Assembly (NCBI GenBank): GCA_903925445.1
Contig: CAIYFE010000032.1
Span: 1 to 7,466, forward strand
DNA from: an uncultured Burkholderiales bacterium
GTDB lineage: Bacteria > Pseudomonadota > Gammaproteobacteria > Burkholderiales > Burkholderiaceae_C
DNA: 7,466 nt
Direction of reading: 5' to 3'
Below, one piece after another: positions 1 to 5,446 of the stretch. Below the pieces are notes generated by a model. The model was not told the origin of the DNA. It did no database searches and saw only the letters and a list, made by a program, of their open reading frames with translations. The translations under genes and the position numbers were made by a program. Every line of letters starts with the position of its first letter. The first letter of the stretch is position 1.

Positions 1-149
1 GCGCAATTGTGGGCGTGGGCTCGACCCAACGTGCCAGCGCGGTGCGCTGGGGCGTTGCCGGCAACATCGTTTGGGCCTGGATATTGACCATCCCAGCCAG
101 CGCTTTCGTGGCGGGCGTGTCCTACGAAGTGAGCTTGCTGCTGTTTTGA
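1..149 (+). CDS. PiT-family inorganic phosphate transporter, C-terminal fragment
   Basis: This is the last 48 codons of a gene cut by the left edge; the frame starts at base 3 and ends at TGA 147-149. The readable peptide holds the run GSTQR, then SAVRWGVAGNIVWAWILTIP, then a hydrophobic end finishing SLLLF. This matches the C-terminal PHO4 repeat of PiT permeases, where GSTQR and the WAW..TIPAS helix are hallmarks. The family consists of inner-membrane, ion-coupled low-affinity phosphate importers of roughly 330-500 residues, so most of the protein is outside the window. It converges on the TM2 gene with one base between the stop codons. I see no hairpin with a T-run after the stop. The family call is firm from the motif, but the exact subfamily and coupling ion cannot be told from this fragment. 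Confidence 0.85.
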   Translation, partial: AIVGVGSTQRASAVRWGVAGNIVWAWILTIPASAFVAGVSYEVSLLLF

Positions 150-150
150 T

Positions 151-597
151 TCATTCAGAAATTTTGTGCGCTTCTTCGATTTGGTATTCGAAGTAGCGCT
201 GCAAGCTGAACACGATGCTGGACATCAGCACCGTGGCGCCCACCATCAATGCCACCACGATGGCGCCAATCGTTAACCAATTGGTTTGTCCCGCTGCGGC
301 TTGTTCATCGGCTTGGGGGTTGAAGCGGGCGTTCCACTTCTCAGGTGTCATCAAACCAAAAACGATGGCATTGAGCGCGCAAGCGGCAAAGGTAAAGCCC
401 AGCAACGGAATGAGCCACCAACTGGTGACGTCGTCCAGTCCAATGGTTCGTGCGCGTTCGATGCCGTACCAACCCAGCATCGAAGGCAGTGGCAGCAGCC
501 AGCCCAAGGTGTCGCGAAAACCAAACAAATAAAAGCGATGCAGCCCCAAAGGGCCCCCAAAAAAGGCCAGCCAAGCGGCGATGGTTTTGTTTTTCAT
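151..597 (-). CDS. TM2-domain membrane protein
   Basis: This gene encodes a 148-residue membrane protein that begins MKNKTIAAWLAFFGGPLG, followed by LHRFYL. That is the TM2-domain signature (a hydrophobic helix, then G-x-x-G-x-HRFYL). Predicted membrane helices lie at about 4-25, 60-83 and 105-130, and a charged tail ends EEAHKISE. The TM2 family is widespread but its biochemical role in bacteria is not established, so none is assigned. The open frame continues upstream to base 816, but that extension runs antisense through rpsP and its leader, so the ATG at 597 is chosen; the TM2 motif starts right after it. There is no clear Shine-Dalgarno sequence. A -10-like TATACA on the minus strand (612-607) lies nine bases before the ATG, so the message may be nearly leaderless. 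The gene is divergent from rpsP and its promoter overlaps that of rpsP. Confidence 0.8.
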   Translation of the reverse strand: MKNKTIAAWLAFFGGPLGLHRFYLFGFRDTLGWLLPLPSMLGWYGIERARTIGLDDVTSWWLIPLLGFTFAACALNAIVFGLMTPEKWNARFNPQADEQAAAGQTNWLTIGAIVVALMVGATVLMSSIVFSLQRYFEYQIEEAHKISE

Positions 598-608
598 GCG
601 CTCAAGTG

Positions 609-622
609 TATAGCGCGCTATA
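609..622. repeat. Perfect 14-bp palindrome between two divergent -10 elements
   Basis: TATAGCGCGCTATA reads the same on both strands. Its right half begins the plus-strand TATAAT (619-624) of rpsP. Its left half contributes to the minus-strand TATACA (612-607) in front of the TM2 gene. The two -10 boxes are only six bases apart. The palindrome is directly visible. A role as an operator, or as a mutually exclusive promoter pair, is inference. Confidence 0.6.
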
Positions 623-636
623 ATGGCAGGCTTTTC
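617..636 (+). promoter_or_regulatory. rpsP operon promoter (-10 and discriminator)
   Basis: A consensus TATAAT at 619-624 is followed by a G/C-rich discriminator (GGCAGG) and a pyrimidine run (CTTTTC), giving an expected start near 631. No good -35 hexamer is visible at 15-18 bases upstream, though a T-rich stretch lies at 585-595. The same arrangement recurs before rplS, with 19 of 21 bases identical, which supports a real promoter. G/C-rich discriminators are known for stringently controlled ribosomal promoters, so growth-rate control is a reasonable inference. The predicted leader (about 80 bases) can form a 5-bp hairpin (636-640 with 644-648) next to a 4-bp GGCC stem. Confidence 0.7.
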
Positions 637-709
637 AGCGTGTCGCTGGCCGGGTGGCCGTTGCGCGTGTCTCAAACGCTGGAAGAACTTAACCACCCAA
701 GGATTCATC

Positions 710-961
710 ATGGTCGTCATTCGACTCGCACGCGGCGGCTCCAAAGCTCGCCCGTTTTTCAACATTGTTGTGGCTGACAAACGCGATCGCCGCGATGGTC
801 GCTTCATCGAGCGCATTGGTTTTTACAACCCATTGGCCAAAGGCGCTGCCGAGCCCCTGCGCGTTGCGCAAGACCGCTTGACACACTGGATCGGTGTTGG
901 CGCTCAGTGCTCACCCACCGTTCAACGCTTGGTCAAACAAGCTGCAAAAGCTGCAGCCTGA
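710..961 (+). CDS. rpsP: 30S ribosomal protein bS16
   Basis: The 83-residue product begins MVVIRLARGGSKARPFFNIV and contains the conserved ADKRDRRDGRFIERIGFYNP block, then the R.....W..VGAQ-type segment (DRLTHWIGVGAQCSPTVQRL) and an alanine/lysine tail. This is full-length bS16, usually 78-90 residues. The protein binds the 5' domain of 16S rRNA and is needed for 30S assembly. The ATG at 710 has an AAGGA ribosome-binding site (699-703) at six-base spacing; the frame stays open upstream to 623, but that part is the leader. It is the first gene of rpsP-rimM-trmD-rplS and is followed by rimM after 11 bases. Nothing is unusual in the protein. Confidence 0.97.
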   Translation: MVVIRLARGGSKARPFFNIVVADKRDRRDGRFIERIGFYNPLAKGAAEPLRVAQDRLTHWIGVGAQCSPTVQRLVKQAAKAAA

Positions 962-972
962 TTGAGCTTTAA

Positions 973-1545
973 GTGTCTGCCATGACGCTGGCTTTGGACG
1001 CCGCAGCACTGCCTGCGGATGCTGTCGAAGTAGGGCGCATCGCAGACGCTTGGGGTATCAAAGGCTGGTTCAAAGTCTTGCCCTACAGCGCTTCTGCGGA
1101 AGCGCTTTTTTCTTGCAAGCGCTGGTTTTTACAACCGGCTGAAAAAGGTGCCAAAACTTTCTCAGGCACCGTGCTTCTGAAAATCAAAGAAGCCAAAGAA
1201 CATGCGCAAACCGTGGTCGCTTGGGCAGAAGATGTGCCCGATCGCAATGCGGCTGAACTGCTCAAAGGTGCGCGCATTTTTGTGCCGCGTTCGAGCTTTC
1301 CAACCCCCGAACCCGACGAATATTACTGGGTCGATTTGATCGGCTTGGACGTATTCAACCGCGAAGGCGTGGCCTTGGGTGTGGTGCAAGAACTGTTGCA
1401 CACCGGCCCGCAAACCGTGTTGGTGTTGGCTTATCAAGAAGACGGCAAAGCCAAAGAACGCATGATTCCGTTCGTGGGCGTTTACATCGACCAAGTGAAT
1501 GTGAGCGCGCGCCGCATCGACGTCGATTGGCAAGCCGATTACTGA
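973..1545 (+). CDS. rimM: Ribosome maturation factor RimM
   Basis: This 190-residue protein has the two RimM domains. The N-terminal beta-barrel (about residues 17-105) carries VEVGRIADAWGIKGWFKV, and the C-terminal PRC barrel (about 115-188) carries YYWVDLIGLDV, G....V..LLHTG..TVLV and the IPFV motif. RimM binds the 30S subunit near uS19 and assists maturation of the 16S 3' domain head. The start is a GTG at 973 with a weak GAG (964-966) six bases before it. An in-frame ATG at 982 would shorten the protein by three residues and is also plausible. It lies 11 bases after rpsP and 22 bases before trmD, so it is very probably co-transcribed with both. Confidence 0.95.
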   Translation: MSAMTLALDAAALPADAVEVGRIADAWGIKGWFKVLPYSASAEALFSCKRWFLQPAEKGAKTFSGTVLLKIKEAKEHAQTVVAWAEDVPDRNAAELLKGARIFVPRSSFPTPEPDEYYWVDLIGLDVFNREGVALGVVQELLHTGPQTVLVLAYQEDGKAKERMIPFVGVYIDQVNVSARRIDVDWQADY

Positions 1546-1556
1546 CGCGCACACCC

Positions 1557-1561
1557 AAGGG
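1557..1561 (+). promoter_or_regulatory. Ribosome-binding site fixing the trmD start
   Basis: AAGGG lies six bases before GTG 1568 and directly abuts TTG 1562. Only the GTG has workable spacing. It also gives a protein that starts RFDIITLFPE after the initiator, as family members do. Confidence 0.6.
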
Positions 1562-1567
1562 TTGACC

Positions 1568-2332
1568 GTGCGTTTTGACATCATTACTTTATTTCCAGAG
1601 TTGTTTGAGCCGTTTCTCAAGAGCGGCGTGACGCGTCGTGCCTTTGAAGCCGAATTGGTGGCGGTGCGCTTGTGGAATCCACGTGATTTCGCGCTGGGCA
1701 ATTACCGGCGGGTGGATGACCGGCCTTTTGGCGGCGGACCCGGCATGGTCATGATGGCCGAGCCTTTGGAGGCTTGCTTGACGGCCATTCGCGCCGATCG
1801 CCAGCAAGATCGCTACACAGCGCCGCTGATTCTGTTTTCGCCCATTGGCCAAGTGCTCAACCACGCCGCTGTGCAGAACTGGTCAGACAGCGCGGGTGCG
1901 TTGCTGTTGTGCGGGCGATATGAGGGCATTGACCAACGATTCATCGACCAGCATGTGGATGCGCAAATCAGCTTGGGCGACTTTGTGTTGTCTGGCGGCG
2001 AATTGGCGGCCATGAGTTTGTTGGACGCGGTGGCTCGCTTGCAGCCGGGCGTTTTGAACGACGAGGGCAGCCATCAATTGGACAGTTTCAACCCCGCGTT
2101 GGATGGCCTGCTGGACTGCCCGCACTACACCCGACCCGAAGTGTGGCAAGGCCAAACTGTGCCGCCTGTGCTCATGTCGGGGCACCATCTGCAAATTGAG
2201 CGTTGGCGCCGGGATCAGCGCTTGCGCCTCACCGCCGAGCGCCGTCCCGACTTGATCCAGGCTGCTCGCCAAGCCCAGCGCCTGAGTGCCGCCGATGAGC
2301 AGGTTTTGGCAGCGCTGCAAAAGACGCTATAA
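1568..2332 (+). CDS. trmD: tRNA (guanine37-N1)-methyltransferase
   Basis: TrmD uses S-adenosylmethionine to methylate G37 next to the anticodon and so prevents +1 frameshifting. With GTG 1568 as start the product is 254 residues, the usual length. Visible SPOUT-knot landmarks are ITLFPELF near the N-terminus, DDRPFGGGPGMV (about 50-61), LLCGRYEGID (113-122), GDFVLSGGELAAMSLLDAVA (137-156) and DSF....DGLLDCPHYTRP (172-190). D172 aligns by motif with the catalytic aspartate of E. coli TrmD (D169). A TTG at 1562 would add two residues but has no proper ribosome-binding site. The gene sits 22 bases after rimM. Its TAA stop (2330-2332) is also part of the TATAAT of the promoter that serves rplS. 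Confidence 0.96.
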   Translation: MRFDIITLFPELFEPFLKSGVTRRAFEAELVAVRLWNPRDFALGNYRRVDDRPFGGGPGMVMMAEPLEACLTAIRADRQQDRYTAPLILFSPIGQVLNHAAVQNWSDSAGALLLCGRYEGIDQRFIDQHVDAQISLGDFVLSGGELAAMSLLDAVARLQPGVLNDEGSHQLDSFNPALDGLLDCPHYTRPEVWQGQTVPPVLMSGHHLQIERWRRDQRLRLTAERRPDLIQAARQAQRLSAADEQVLAALQKTL

Positions 2333-2345
2333 TGGTGGGCTTTTC
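2306..2345 (+). promoter_or_regulatory. Internal promoter for rplS, overlapping the end of trmD
   Basis: TTGGCA (2306-2311, five of six matches to the -35 consensus) is followed after 16 bases by a perfect TATAAT (2328-2333). Then come GGTGGG and CTTTTC, as before rpsP. The expected start is near 2340, giving a leader of about 85 bases before the rplS ATG. The -35 and -10 lie in the last codons of trmD, and the stop codon is inside the -10 box. This would let bL19 be made independently of, and in excess over, RimM and TrmD. That ratio is known to matter in E. coli, where it is achieved by other means. Confidence 0.75.
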
Positions 2346-2424
2346 GATCCTCTGATTGGCCGCTTTGAGCACTGCGACTTGAAGCCTTTTGTGTAGCGCA
2401 ATCAAGATCTTTAGAGGTAACAGC

Positions 2425-2802
2425 ATGAACTTGATCCAAACCCTTGAGCAAGAAGAAATTGCTCGCTTAGGAAAAACCATCCCCGAATTCGCACCTGGCG
2501 ACACCGTCATCGTGAGCGTCAACGTGGTGGAAGGCACACGCAAACGCGTGCAGGCTTACGAAGGCGTGGTCATCGCCAAACGTAACCGTGGTTTGAACAG
2601 CGGTTTCACCGTTCGCAAAATCTCCAGCGGTGAAGGCGTGGAACGTACATTCCAAACTTACAGCCCCTTGATTGCCAGCATCGAAGTCAAACGTCGTGGC
2701 GATGTGCGCCGCGCCAAGTTGTACTACTTGCGTGATCGCAGCGGCAAGTCTGCACGTATCAAAGAAAAACTGGTTCACAAAGCGCCTAAGGCTGCCGCAT
2801 AA
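2425..2802 (+). CDS. rplS: 50S ribosomal protein bL19
   Basis: The 125-residue product begins MNLIQTLEQEEIARLGKTIP and contains FAPGDTV, the VVEGTRKRVQAYEGVVIAKR block, RNRGLNSGFTVRKISSGEGV and the RAKLYYLRDRSGKSARIKEK tail, all typical of bL19. The protein lies at the 30S-50S interface near bridge B8 and is essential in most bacteria. The ATG at 2425 has AGAGGT (2413-2418) at six-base spacing. An upstream in-frame start at 2389 would add 12 residues that are not part of the family, so it is rejected. It is the last gene of the ribosomal cluster and is followed by an intrinsic terminator. Confidence 0.97.
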   Translation: MNLIQTLEQEEIARLGKTIPEFAPGDTVIVSVNVVEGTRKRVQAYEGVVIAKRNRGLNSGFTVRKISSGEGVERTFQTYSPLIASIEVKRRGDVRRAKLYYLRDRSGKSARIKEKLVHKAPKAAA

Positions 2803-2829
2803 GCTGCCCGAGCGTGTGATCCACACAAC

Positions 2830-2863
2830 AGCCACCCAGGTGAAAACTTGCGGTGGCTTTTTT
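2830..2863 (+). terminator. Intrinsic terminator of the rpsP-rplS operon
   Basis: AGCCACC (2830-2836) pairs with GGTGGCT (2852-2858). Inside it, CAGGT (2837-2841) pairs with ACTTG (2846-2850) with one G-T wobble, capped by a GAAA tetraloop; one C (2851) is bulged. The 3' arm runs into six consecutive Ts (2858-2863). This is a textbook hairpin plus T-tract. The T-tract ends one base before the ATG of the next gene. Confidence 0.9.
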
Positions 2864-2864
2864 C

Positions 2865-3539
2865 ATGTCTCAACTGCCCGCTTTTGATCCTCGCCAAGTG
2901 CCCGTTGTCCGTGTAGACGGGCATTTGTCTGCCGTCGCTGCACAAGCCTTGACGGCCGATGCGCTGCGTGCGCGCTTTGCCAATCCACCGCTTTGGCAGC
3001 CCGAGTTGATTCAAGAGCGGCGTTTTTTAGACCGAGCGCCTGCGCAGGCTGCTGTGTTGGTGGGCTTGGTGATGCGCGACGAGTTGATGGTGTTGTTGAC
3101 GCAACGCACAGCGCACTTGTCGACCCATTCAGGGCAAGTGGCTTTTGCGGGCGGCAAGTCAGATCCGCAAGACGCAGACGCCAGCGCCACGGCCTTGCGA
3201 GAGGCTTTGGAAGAAGTCGGATTGCAAGCGCAACATGTGCAGGTGCTGGGGCATTTGCCCGAGTACAAAACCGGATCGGCATTTCATGTCACGCCCGTGG
3301 TGGCTTTGATTTCGCCTGAGCTGGCGTTGCAGCCCAACCCCGACGAGGTGGCGGCTGTGTTTGAGGTGCCCTTGCGCTTTTTGATGAATCCCGCGCATCA
3401 CCGCTGGCATCGCTTTGAATTCAACGGTGAGAGCCGCGAATGGTTGTCCATGCCTTACCTGGACGGGACGCAAGAAAGATTCATCTGGGGCGCGACCGCT
3501 GGCATGCTCAGAAACCTCTACCGATTCTTGTCCGCCTGA
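2865..3539 (+). CDS. Nudix hydrolase, CoA pyrophosphatase (NudL-like)
   Basis: This 224-residue protein resembles the NudL/CoA-pyrophosphatase branch of Nudix enzymes, which split coenzyme A into 3',5'-ADP and 4'-phosphopantetheine. The branch signature is visible: LLTQRTAHLSTHSGQVAF (77-94), GGK (96-98), then the Nudix core REALEEVGL (112-120), whose E113, E116 and E117 are expected metal ligands. As in other NudL members, the classical Nudix glutamate eight residues before the REx core is absent (alanine here). The usual FPGG reads FAGG. The N-terminus MSQLPAFDP fits homologues as I recall them, so ATG 2865 is kept. However, it has no free ribosome-binding site, because the only G-rich stretch (GGTGG, 2852-2856) lies in the preceding terminator stem. 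The CobD-like gene follows after 16 bases. The substrate is inferred from the family only. Confidence 0.85.
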   Translation: MSQLPAFDPRQVPVVRVDGHLSAVAAQALTADALRARFANPPLWQPELIQERRFLDRAPAQAAVLVGLVMRDELMVLLTQRTAHLSTHSGQVAFAGGKSDPQDADASATALREALEEVGLQAQHVQVLGHLPEYKTGSAFHVTPVVALISPELALQPNPDEVAAVFEVPLRFLMNPAHHRWHRFEFNGESREWLSMPYLDGTQERFIWGATAGMLRNLYRFLSA

Positions 3540-3543
3540 AAGT

Positions 3544-3549
3544 TATGAT
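3544..3549 (+). promoter_or_regulatory. Possible -10 element for the CobD/CbiB-family gene
   Basis: TATGAT lies six bases before the ATG at 3556, and that start has no Shine-Dalgarno sequence. A promoter here would place transcription initiation at about the A of the ATG and give a leaderless message. No convincing -35 hexamer is present at normal spacing, so support is weak. Confidence 0.3.
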
Positions 3550-3555
3550 CGAGTC

Positions 3556-4539
3556 ATGAGTTTTCTCGCCCTGCTTTTTGCTTTTCTCATCGAACAAGCC
3601 CGTCCGTTGTCCGCCCACAACTGGATTCATCGTGGATTGCGCGTATGGATCGTGTGGGTCAGCCAGACCTTGGACGCCGGACAAAAACGCTTGGCTTTGA
3701 CCACTTGGTTGGTGGTCGTTGGCGTGCCCAGTGTGTTGACCTTGGCCATGCACTGGTTGTTGATGTGGCTGATCGGGTGGCCGGTTGCCATGCTTTGGAG
3801 CGTTTGGGTGCTTTATGGCGCGCTGGGTTTTCGCCAATTCAGCCATCATTTCACCGACATCCGCGATGCTCTGGAAGCCGGCGATGAATCCTTGGCCCGC
3901 GAGTTGTTGGCCAAGTGGAAACATGTGGCCGTGGGCAGCTTGCCGCGCAGCGAGTTGCTGCGCCATGTGATTGAGCATTCGGTGTTGTCAGCGCATCGCC
4001 ATGTTTTTGGGGTGTTGGCGTGGTTTTCTATCTTGGCAGCCTTGGGGCTGGGACCCGCGGGTGCGGTGATTTATCGCATGAGCGCATGGGTCCACGTCAT
4101 TTGGCAAAACCGAGACACAGAAGACAACACCTGGGTGAGCGATGCCTTGCGCCAAATGAGCCACACGGCTTGGCATGTCATCGATTGGGTGCCCGCGCGA
4201 TTGACGGCTTTGGCTTTCGCCGTGGTCGGCAATTTTGAAGAAGCCATCGATTGCTGGCGCAACCACGCGCAGCGTTTTCCCAACGACAACGATGGCGTGG
4301 TGTTGTCGGCGACTTCGGGCGCTTTGGGCGTGCGTTTGGGCGGCGAAGCCCTGGGTGCTTCTGAGGTGAACGCCGACACGTGGGACAACCCACAAAGCAC
4401 CGAAGCCAGCAGCGAAAGCACGCCCGGTCGCCCGCCAGAATTGGCGCACTTTTACAGCTTGGTTGGGCTGGTTTGGCGCAGCGTGGTGATGTGGATGGTG
4501 TTGCTGGCCCTGCTGACCTTGGCGCGCCTTTTGGGCTGA
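3556..4539 (+). CDS. CobD/CbiB-family (AmpE-like) inner-membrane protein
   Basis: The 327-residue membrane protein begins MSFLALLFAFLIEQARPLSA. Hydrophobic segments lie at about 49-71, 75-93, 150-173, 213-225 and 304-325. The C-terminal part carries DWVPARLTALAFAVVGNFEE (210-229), W..HAQRFPNDNDG and GALGVRLGGEAL (255-266), which matches the CbiB motif in which GALG is followed by LGG. True CbiB/CobD makes adenosylcobinamide by attaching aminopropanol to adenosylcobyrate. No other cobalamin gene is in view, and the DWVPxRL segment also resembles AmpE, so the cobalamin role is not assigned. The 270-300 linker is polar and low in complexity (TEASSESTPG). The open frame extends upstream inside the Nudix gene (to 3415), but that part is a shadow; ATG 3556 starts the hydrophobic N-terminus. 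It ends 16 bases from the convergent rsgA stop. Confidence 0.72.
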   Translation: MSFLALLFAFLIEQARPLSAHNWIHRGLRVWIVWVSQTLDAGQKRLALTTWLVVVGVPSVLTLAMHWLLMWLIGWPVAMLWSVWVLYGALGFRQFSHHFTDIRDALEAGDESLARELLAKWKHVAVGSLPRSELLRHVIEHSVLSAHRHVFGVLAWFSILAALGLGPAGAVIYRMSAWVHVIWQNRDTEDNTWVSDALRQMSHTAWHVIDWVPARLTALAFAVVGNFEEAIDCWRNHAQRFPNDNDGVVLSATSGALGVRLGGEALGASEVNADTWDNPQSTEASSESTPGRPPELAHFYSLVGLVWRSVVMWMVLLALLTLARLLG

Positions 4540-4555
4540 TCGCTTGCAGCCTGGC

Positions 4556-5446
4556 TCAGTAATGCTTGGGCTGCGACAACTCTTCAAACAACAAACCGTA
4601 CAGCTTGTAACGTGAAGCGCTGATGGCGCCTTGCGCCAAGGCGGTGCGAACACCACATTGCGGTTCATGCAAATGCGTGCAGTTGTAAAACTTGCAATCG
4701 CTGGCGTGGGCTTTGAAGTCGGGCATGCAATGCGCCAATTGCATCGCTTCGATGTGATGCAACCCAAACTCTTGAAAGCCCGGTGAGTCGATCAAGGCGG
4801 TCTTTTGTGCTGCATCCACCCAATACCAATGGGTGGCCGTGGTGGTGTGCTTGCCCGAATTGAGCGCTTGAGAAATTTCGCCCGTCAAGACATTGGCTTG
4901 GGGATGCAAGCAGTTGATGAGCGTGCTTTTGCCCGTGCCCGAGGGCCCCAGCACCAAAGTGGTTTTGTGCTGAAGCAAGTGCGTGAGCTCACCCAAATCG
5001 TGGTGCTTGAGCGACAAGGGCAGCACGGTGTAATCCATGTCGCGGTAGGGCGCCAAACGCTGCCAAGCGCGTGCGAAGGTTTCGGTCAAATCGCGTTTGT
5101 TGAGCGCGATCAAAGGTGTGATGTTTTGTGCCTCGGCAGCAATCAAGGCACGGGTGAGCTGCATTTCTGAGAACTCAGGTTCAGCCGCGATCAGAATCAA
5201 AATTTGATCCAAATTGGCCGCGAAAGATTTGGTGCGAATTTCGTCTTGGCGGTAAAACAAGTTGCGTCGCGTTTGCACTTGTTCGATCGTGCCTTCGTCT
5301 TTGCTGGGTTGCCAGATGACTTGATCGCCCACCACCACTTGGCTTTTTTTGCCCCTCGGATGGCAGATGATGCGCTCGCCCGTTGGCGTTTCAACCACGC
5401 AATGTCTGCCGTGCGTGGCCACGACCAAGCCGTGTTGTTCGCTCAT
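4556..5446 (-). CDS. rsgA: Small ribosomal subunit biogenesis GTPase RsgA
   Basis: This 296-residue protein has the RsgA architecture: an N-terminal OB fold (about 1-70, HGRHCVVETPTGERIICHPR), a circularly permuted GTPase domain and a C-terminal zinc knuckle. In permuted order one sees G4 NKRD (116-119), G1 GPSGTGKST (167-175), the switch threonines in GKHTTT (198-203) and G3 DSPG (220-223). The zinc ligands are C251, C256, H258 and C264 (C-x4-C-x-H-x5-C). RsgA binds the 30S subunit late in assembly, checks the decoding site and releases RbfA on GTP hydrolysis. The ATG at 5446 overlaps the TGA of the upstream M48 gene as ATGA, so translational coupling is likely. All catalytic motifs are intact. 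It converges on the CobD-like gene with no clear terminator between them. Confidence 0.96.
   Translation of the reverse strand: MSEQHGLVVATHGRHCVVETPTGERIICHPRGKKSQVVVGDQVIWQPSKDEGTIEQVQTRRNLFYRQDEIRTKSFAANLDQILILIAAEPEFSEMQLTRALIAAEAQNITPLIALNKRDLTETFARAWQRLAPYRDMDYTVLPLSLKHHDLGELTHLLQHKTTLVLGPSGTGKSTLINCLHPQANVLTGEISQALNSGKHTTTATHWYWVDAAQKTALIDSPGFQEFGLHHIEAMQLAHCMPDFKAHASDCKFYNCTHLHEPQCGVRTALAQGAISASRYKLYGLLFEELSQPKHY

Noticed and set aside
174..193. CTTCGA / TCGAAG inverted repeat near the PiT-TM2 junction
   Set aside because: It lies inside TM2 coding sequence, is short and lacks a T-tract, so it does not qualify as a terminator.
286..777. Plus-strand 163-residue open frame
   Set aside because: It is antisense to the TM2 gene and crosses the rpsP promoter, leader and start in another frame, with no recognisable domain.
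598..816. Upstream extension of the TM2 open frame (to 221 residues)
   Set aside because: It runs antisense through rpsP and its leader, is rich in arginine with no domain, and the TM2 motif begins right after ATG 597.
1162..1701. Minus-strand 179-residue open frame across rimM and trmD
   Set aside because: It is a shadow of two clearly identified genes, is not hydrophobic or domain-like, and has no ribosome-binding site of note.
3415..3555. Upstream extension of the CobD-like frame
   Set aside because: It overlaps the end of the Nudix gene in another frame, and the extra residues have no family resemblance.
4546..4574. GCAGCC / GGCTGC inverted repeat between the CobD-like gene and rsgA as a bidirectional terminator
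   Set aside because: The stem is only six base pairs with a 17-base loop and no T-run on either strand.
3988..4767. Minus-strand 259-residue open frame
   Set aside because: It spans the 3' ends of two convergent real genes and has low-complexity composition typical of an antisense shadow.
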